Shown: piece after piece, positions 60,709 to 64,000 of the stretch
How positions within the stretch are numbered: the first letter of the stretch is position 1
Layout of the letters: every line of letters begins with the position of its first letter
Position numbers and translations under genes: made by a program
Source of the DNA: GCA-020343675 sp964462945
GTDB lineage: Bacteria > Planctomycetota > Phycisphaerae > Sedimentisphaerales > Anaerobacaceae
Reading direction: 5' to 3'
Assembly: GCA_964462945.1 (NCBI GenBank)
Contig: CAYWZW010000020.1
Coordinates: forward strand, 1-64,000
DNA length: 64,000 nt
The notes under the pieces: generated by a model
Databases searched by the model: none
The model's input: only the letters and a program-made list of their open reading frames with translations
What the model was told of the DNA's origin: nothing

Positions 60709-61002
60709 CTAACCAGCTTTCAGTCCAAACTTCTGATTCTCAACGAATTTGCATATTCGCTCAACCTGCTTTTCGAGCGCCTCGAATCTTCTTCTGCAAA
60801 CAAACGTGTATAAGGCGTCCTCGGGACGCAGGTTCCCTTCCTGTTCGTCACTTTGGTTTGCGGACATGACGTGTTGCGTAATGTAGTCGCTTATCAGCCG
60901 GCGTTGTTCCCTCAGCAGCTTATGCAACAGCTTTATCGTATCGGAGAGCACGACGCTCTCTCGTTCCAGTGCGGCAACGCGTTGTTCTAAAGTCAGTCTC
61001 AT
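60709..61002 (-). CDS. Small coiled-coil protein of unknown function
   Basis: 97 residues from ATG at 61002; a longer in-frame start at 61221 would overlap the next gene by 49 bp. Helical, with heptads (LEQRVAALERESVVLSDTIK, LLREQRRLISDYITQHV) and a second segment RRFEALEKQVERICKFVENQ. No strong ribosome binding site at either start. Confidence 0.5.
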   Translation of the reverse strand: MRLTLEQRVAALERESVVLSDTIKLLHKLLREQRRLISDYITQHVMSANQSDEQEGNLRPEDALYTFVCRRRFEALEKQVERICKFVENQKFGLKAG

Positions 61003-61172
61003 GTCACTTGCCACTTCATTCAGTATTCTGCCCTTTCTCCGAGCGGCTTTTGATTCGAGATCCCTCTCTCTGTTATTATCTACAGCCCCAACGTGGCCTT
61101 TGTTCTCTGCACGTGCGTTCTTCGCAGGCCGGATGTGCCTTTCCGCCGTGCCCCTCGCCTGCTGCTTGTCGG

Positions 61173-61934
61173 CTATTTGGCGTTGAATGTCTGGCCGGGT
61201 GTCAATATCTTTGTATCGCATTCTGCCGCGTCGGCGAATTTCTCCGCGTCATCTCGGCCGCCGACAATGTCACCCCAATGATACGGTATGGCCACCCCCG
61301 GCTTCATGTACTTGGCGGCTTCAGCCGCTTCGGCTGCATCCATAGTATATGTGCCACCTACCGGCAGCAGCGCAACATCGATCCCTTTGAGGGCCTTCAT
61401 TTCCTCCGTAAGGTCCGTATCGCCGGCGTAATAGAGCCGCTTGGAGCCCAGCTCGATCACGAAGCCGACCCAGTTGTTGGTCTTCGGATGAAATTGCTTG
61501 TTCGGATTGTACGCGGCCACGCCGACCAGACGGACGCTCTCCAGCTCAATCGTCAGTCCGTTTGCTATTGTCTCTCCTGCGCTCTCCTTGGCGATGACGT
61601 CGGCCGAGGCGATGAGTTTCGTGTCCGGCCCGCTGACCTTGGCCATATCCTCCGGCGAGTAATGGTCGTGGTGACTGTGGCTCACAAGAACCAGTGTCGC
61701 GTCGTGCGGCGACTCCTTGAGTTTCCACGGGTCGATGTATATGATGCTGTCTCCGTGACGAATCCTAAAACTGGCGTGCCCCAGCCACTGAATCGTCAAA
61801 CCCATAGCGGCCTCCTTGCTTGCCCCTTCTTGTCCTGCTGTTTCGGCGGTTCCTGTACCTGCGTTCTGTTTTTTGCATCCGCAAACAACTGACCCAAACA
61901 CGGCGGCCAAAATGAACAATCTCACAATCTTCAT
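61173..61934 (-). CDS. Metallo-beta-lactamase-fold lipoprotein (UPF0173-type)
   Basis: 253 residues from ATG at 61934 with AAGGAG six bases upstream. Lipobox VCGC. Hydrolase core: ITIQWLGHASFRIRHGDSII, LVSHSHHDHYSPEDM (HxHxDH), RLYYAGDTDL and AIPYHWGD. The cytosolic UPF0173 relatives have unknown substrates; here the enzyme is exported and lipid-anchored. Confidence 0.85.
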   Translation of the reverse strand: MKIVRLFILAAVFGSVVCGCKKQNAGTGTAETAGQEGASKEAAMGLTIQWLGHASFRIRHGDSIIYIDPWKLKESPHDATLVLVSHSHHDHYSPEDMAKVSGPDTKLIASADVIAKESAGETIANGLTIELESVRLVGVAAYNPNKQFHPKTNNWVGFVIELGSKRLYYAGDTDLTEEMKALKGIDVALLPVGGTYTMDAAEAAEAAKYMKPGVAIPYHWGDIVGGRDDAEKFADAAECDTKILTPGQTFNAK

Positions 61935-62077
61935 CCCATTCTCCTTAACAGCAGACCGACGACACGTCAAGTCATGGCCGGATGAACGGCCATCTCCTGC
62001 TCAGAAGGCTGTCGAGTCTCTCGAAACGCCGATCTGCACAAATCAAATAATCGATGGTCAATTGTCAAATTTGTCAA

Positions 62078-62106
62078 ATAAAAAGGCCCCACCGGTCGGC
62101 GGGGCC
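62078..62106 (-). terminator. Rho-independent terminator of the cold-shock gene
   Basis: Read on the minus strand, GGCCCCGCC, a short loop and GGTGGGGCC form a strong stem followed by TTTTTATTTG. Sits 39 bp after the cold-shock stop codon. Confidence 0.85.
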
Positions 62107-62144
62107 CATGGTTTCTACAATCCAGACGTGCTTGCAGTGTCGGA

Positions 62145-62348
62145 TCAGCAGGGACGCACATTGACTGCTTCAGGGCCTTTCTTGCCCTGAGCTACTTCGT
62201 ACTCTACCGCTTGGCCGTCATGCAGAGACCTGAAGCCCTCCACCGCAATGTTCGAGTGATGGATAAACAAATCCTCACTGCCATTGTCGGGAACAATAAA
62301 ACCAAACCCCTTCCTCTCATTGAACCATTTTACTTTACCTTTATCCAC
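62145..62348 (-). CDS. Cold-shock (CspA-family) protein
   Basis: 67 residues from GTG at 62348 with AAGGAG six bases upstream; an upstream in-frame ATG would add 11 residues with no site. GKVKWFNERKGFGFIVPDNG (RNP1) and DLFIHHSNIAV (RNP2) are typical. Single-stranded nucleic acid chaperone. Own terminator downstream, so likely monocistronic. Confidence 0.95.
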   Translation of the reverse strand: MDKGKVKWFNERKGFGFIVPDNGSEDLFIHHSNIAVEGFRSLHDGQAVEYEVAQGKKGPEAVNVRPC

Positions 62349-62611
62349 AATGTTCTCCTTAGGCCTTTTTACGGCCCGCATATAGGTTCCCTCGTTTTCA
62401 ATCAGGGGTAAACTCCGAGGGATAGGAGAATACTCCTTGACGCAAGGGCGATACTACCGGAGAAACCTGCCATTGTCAACACCACAATTTAAAAACTTAG
62501 CTGCAGATTTCCGGCCTGCCGTCACTTTGTACGGCGGGGCGCAGGAAGTATCCGTGTCTGGCCTCTGCTTTGTTGAAAACCGCCAGGAAATGCTCAAAAA
62601 GCGAGACGGTC

Positions 62612-62830
62612 TTAGAGCCTGAATGTCAGGCAGTCGTTCACAAAGCAACACTCAGTATGGGAACACTGACCACCTGACTTGCCAAAACATGGTGTATTAC
62701 CCTCTGCCGTCTGGATGGCGTGGATGAGTTCCGGCTTTTTCATTTTCCCGGGTACTATGCCAAGCCCTTTGGCCTTATTTCTTATTTCGGACATGTCCAA
62801 TTGTTTCTCAGGAACTCTTGTTGACAGCAT
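62612..62830 (-). CDS. Small SAP-like protein with Cys-rich tail
   Basis: 72 residues, AAGGAG eight bases before the ATG. MSEIRNKAKGLGIVPGKMKK followed by PELIHAIQTAEGNTPCF resembles the SAP/Rho-N helix-turn-helix fold used for nucleic-acid binding; the tail GGQCSHTECCFVNDC has four closely spaced cysteines that could bind a metal. Confidence 0.65.
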   Translation of the reverse strand: MLSTRVPEKQLDMSEIRNKAKGLGIVPGKMKKPELIHAIQTAEGNTPCFGKSGGQCSHTECCFVNDCLTFRL

Positions 62831-63367
62831 TCTCTTGTCTCCTTAATATAGTCTTCTGAACGCGGGTCACACCCCGCAAAAACCTTTTCCCATAACACTC
62901 GTAATCTCTGAGTGTCTTTTGTTCTATGACCGATTCGCCAAGCCGCTTCTTCAGCAGCCTGGGCAACACGTTCTGCTCATATATTTTCGATCATTTACCC
63001 GATGCTCTCGCAGAAAAAGTACGAATTTTCGTTAATTTTTCCACTTCTTACAGAGGTTTAACTGTTCATGCCGATTTTTTAGGACTCTTCTTGAGCCAGG
63101 CCGCGTCCCGGGTCGGTGCCCTCGGAGAATTTTCCCCCCGCGACTCGGTGGTGACCTGCTATCTGCTTTCTGTCGGGACTGCTCCGCAGTCAAATCGGCC
63201 GGACAGGCTGCTGTTGCATTTCCGTCGCTCCGTGCACTTTTGAGTTGTGCTCAAGGCAGAAGTAGTGTAAATACTATGTGCCTCGAAGTGCTCTCTGTTG
63301 CAGGTGTGTGTCCGATAAAACGACCGATGTTATATCTGACGACATTTGAAGTGAAAGGAACCAATCA
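62831..63367. other. Intergenic region without a supportable gene
   Basis: A frame at 62926-63243 is open but its codon use and lack of a ribosome binding site do not support a gene. It must hold the promoters for the divergent SAP-like gene and the Gfo/Idh/MocA gene; none is clear by eye. Confidence 0.45.
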
Positions 63368-64000
63368 ATGCTGAGAATAGGGATGATCGGAGCCGGTTTT
63401 GTAGCCGGGTTTCATGAGCGGGCGTTGTGTTCGGTCCGCGGCGCCGAATTGGCCGGCGTTTGTGCCCCGCAGGGCGCAGAGGCCCTTGCAAAACGGGCAC
63501 GCCAGGACGGCCTGGGCAACACCAGGGTATTCGGTGACATCGCCGATATGTGTGCCGCCGTTGACGTGGTCTGCATTTTCGCCCCGAATCCCGTCCGCCT
63601 CGACGTCATGCGTGCCATAGCCAAGGCCGTCGAGGACGGAGCCAGGATCAAGGGAATCATTTGCGAGAAACCCTTGGCCCGAAATCTCCAGGAAGCTGAC
63701 ACCATGGCAAGAATGGCCAAGGCGCTCCATGTGCCCACGGCATACTTCGAGAATCAGCTTCACATGCCCGCTGTTGTTGAAGCAAGGCGTCAGCTTGCGG
63801 CGGTGGAACAGAGGATGGGGGCCGCGCATCTGGCCCGCAGTGCCGAAGAGCACGGGGGACCGCACGAGCCGTGGTTCTGGGACCCCACGCGGCAGGGGGG
63901 CGGCGTCTGCTGTGACATGGGCTGCCACAGTATAGCCGTCGGCATGTACATGCTGACCCCGAGCGGCAGGCCGCTTGATTGTCTCACGCCCGTTTCGGTC
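63368..64000 (+). CDS. Gfo/Idh/MocA-family NAD(P)-dependent oxidoreductase, 3' end missing
   Basis: 211 codons are visible before the window ends. AAGGA seven bases before the ATG. N-terminal Rossmann dinucleotide site IGMIGAGFVAGFHERAL, VVCIFAPNPVRLDVMRAIA, the family's CEKPLARNLQEAD motif (EKP) and substrate-domain start VPTAYFENQLHMPAV, GGGVCCDMGCHSI. Likely acts on a sugar or sugar-acid substrate. Confidence 0.9.
   Translation, partial: MLRIGMIGAGFVAGFHERALCSVRGAELAGVCAPQGAEALAKRARQDGLGNTRVFGDIADMCAAVDVVCIFAPNPVRLDVMRAIAKAVEDGARIKGIICEKPLARNLQEADTMARMAKALHVPTAYFENQLHMPAVVEARRQLAAVEQRMGAAHLARSAEEHGGPHEPWFWDPTRQGGGVCCDMGCHSIAVGMYMLTPSGRPLDCLTPVSV

Overview
The window looks like bacterial chromosome from an anaerobic member of the Planctomycetota, most plausibly a Phycisphaerae-type lineage. 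This is inferred from protein style and not from a marker gene: there is no rRNA, tRNA or ribosomal protein gene here. The indications are an exported protease ending in a dockerin-like domain with the GDGxVNFLDLAxLAxxWL pattern, long c-type multiheme cytochromes next to a split cytochrome b, TPR/PD40 exported proteins, a heptad repeat (AAATCGC) inserted inside waaA, and an acetogen-like methylene-tetrahydrofolate reductase/heterodisulfide reductase cluster.

Left part (1-15300, nearly all minus strand): a phosphate regulon. It holds phoU, pstB, pstA, pstC, pstS, a porin, a CheW-like protein and a PhoR/PhoB pair. Four arrays of TGTTAG-type hexamers spaced exactly 11 bp lie upstream of pstS, the porin, the CheW-like gene and phoB; together they define a Pho box. 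A second two-component system (2200-5022) has a TPR-bearing sensor and lies beside an exported TPR/PD40 gene that is preceded by a different 11-bp array (TGAAGT). The response regulator of this second system is out of frame with its own start codon at an A6 run.

Central part (15800-34700, plus strand): a sigma54 activator with an unusual KaiC-like N-terminus precedes a large, tightly packed cluster: a small unknown protein, mvhD-like 1, metF, two glutamate-synthase FMN-domain proteins with ferredoxin domains, a fused glutaminase-GXGXG protein, hdrC, hdrB, a 1493-residue hdrA containing a built-in GltD module, mvhD-like 2 and metV. Two sigma54-type promoter candidates lie in front. The set resembles the MetFV-HdrABC-MvhD complex of acetogens with a split glutamate synthase built into the same transcription unit. 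This is the most interesting system in the window. It ends in a stand-alone gltD broken by a stop codon and cut off by IS256- and IS3-type remnants.

Right of the IS scar (35653-41408) is a respiratory set: a multiheme cytochrome c with 13 CXXCH sites, a thioredoxin-like/TPR protein, a Rieske protein, a split cytochrome b (two genes) and a membrane-anchored five-heme cytochrome. From 41800 to the end is a mixed accessory and housekeeping region: dockerin protease, waaA plus an acyltransferase, cell-envelope lipoproteins, a ComEA-like protein, a GH10-like protein, a peptidoglycan amidase, an RsbW/STAS partner-switching pair, a MazG-like protein, a methyltransferase, a sodium symporter, an amidohydrolase, a zinc-ribbon/LemA/M48 group, a metallo-beta-lactamase-fold lipoprotein, a cold-shock protein and a partial Gfo/Idh/MocA oxidoreductase running off the right edge.
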